Assembly (NCBI RefSeq): GCF_030362795.1
Contig: NZ_JAUCBM010000004.1
Span: 309,935 to 373,934 of the forward strand
Origin: Pseudochrobactrum kiredjianiae
GTDB taxonomy: Bacteria; Pseudomonadota; Alphaproteobacteria; Rhizobiales; Rhizobiaceae
Length of the DNA: 64,000 nt
Direction of reading: 5' to 3'
This document shows positions 63,994 through 64,000 of the stretch, piece by piece (the first letter of the stretch is position 1; the number at the start of each line of letters is the position of its first letter). The notes below the pieces were generated by a model that was given only the letters and a program-made list of their open reading frames with translations, had not been told where the DNA came from and made no database searches. The translations under genes were made by a program, and so were the position numbers.

Positions 63994-64000
63994 AAATATA

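Noticed and set aside
1..64000. CRISPR arrays, insertion sequences, prophage or rRNA genes
   Set aside because: No spaced direct-repeat arrays, transposase or integrase genes, phage structural genes or rRNA segments were seen. The intergenic repeats are hairpin elements and carry no enzyme genes.

Overview
This window is a chromosomal stretch from an alphaproteobacterium of the order Hyphomicrobiales (Rhizobiales), most like the Brucellaceae. Supporting signs are two tandem Omp25/Omp31-type outer membrane proteins, a secreted choloylglycine-hydrolase-family enzyme, an aapJQMP-type amino acid transporter, the DnaA inactivator HdaA, complex I accessory proteins of the NDUFS4 and NDUFS6 types, and the Rhizobiales mosaic intergenic repeats. 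Base composition looks more balanced than in Brucella, so a lower-GC relative such as Pseudochrobactrum is possible. That is an inference and not a firm assignment.

Layout. 0-20 kb is mostly housekeeping: a Tat-exported L,D-transpeptidase, a MarR-like regulator, a 3-hydroxyisobutyryl-CoA hydrolase, hemB, an RDD membrane protein, the N-end-rule transferase bpt, parC, an unknown exported protein, aspS, rnd and the polyphosphate pair ppk-ppx. 20-24 kb is a small accessory patch with a flavin monooxygenase and interleaved VOC (glyoxalase-fold) and GNAT genes. 24-29 kb carries the aap amino acid ABC transporter (binding protein, two permeases, ATPase; transcribed leftward). 29-33 kb has a PAP2 phosphatase, metC, tRNA-Pro(UGG), an NDUFS4-like gene, tRNA-Arg(UCU) and a diguanylate cyclase. 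33-41 kb is rich in exported and envelope proteins: a VasI/TagO-like protein, a beta-barrel protein, choloylglycine hydrolase, a duplicated Cys-rich protein and an SH3 protein. 41-45 kb holds hdaA, an AI-2E-type permease and the purMN operon. 45-52 kb holds a DUF992 protein, a molybdopterin oxidoreductase, a DMT exporter, rlmJ and a small secreted protein followed closely by a secreted RNase T2 and a GST. 52-64 kb holds the omp25 pair, an SDR-uvrC-pgsA-moaD-moaE series, a YbaY/META protein, ndk, a DinB protein and an ABC-F ATPase.

Genes that appear to work together are ppk/ppx (polyphosphate synthesis and breakdown, 4-base overlap), aapJQMP (amino acid uptake), purM/purN (4-base overlap), the SDR and uvrC genes (4-base overlap), moaD/moaE (molybdopterin synthase, in the same window as a molybdoenzyme), and the small Cys-containing secreted protein with RNase T2.

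No phage, insertion sequence, CRISPR array, rRNA operon or defence island is visible. The most distinctive non-coding structure is a set of bipartite hairpin repeats of about 100 bp (families called R, S, T and U here). Most share a TAGAGCG...CGCTCTA terminal module, and three of them supply or abut the stop codon of a neighbouring gene. Among the proteins, the least explained are the 409-residue exported protein at 10.5 kb, the duplicated eight-cysteine secreted protein at 36.4 kb, and the small secreted partner of RNase T2 at 50.6 kb.
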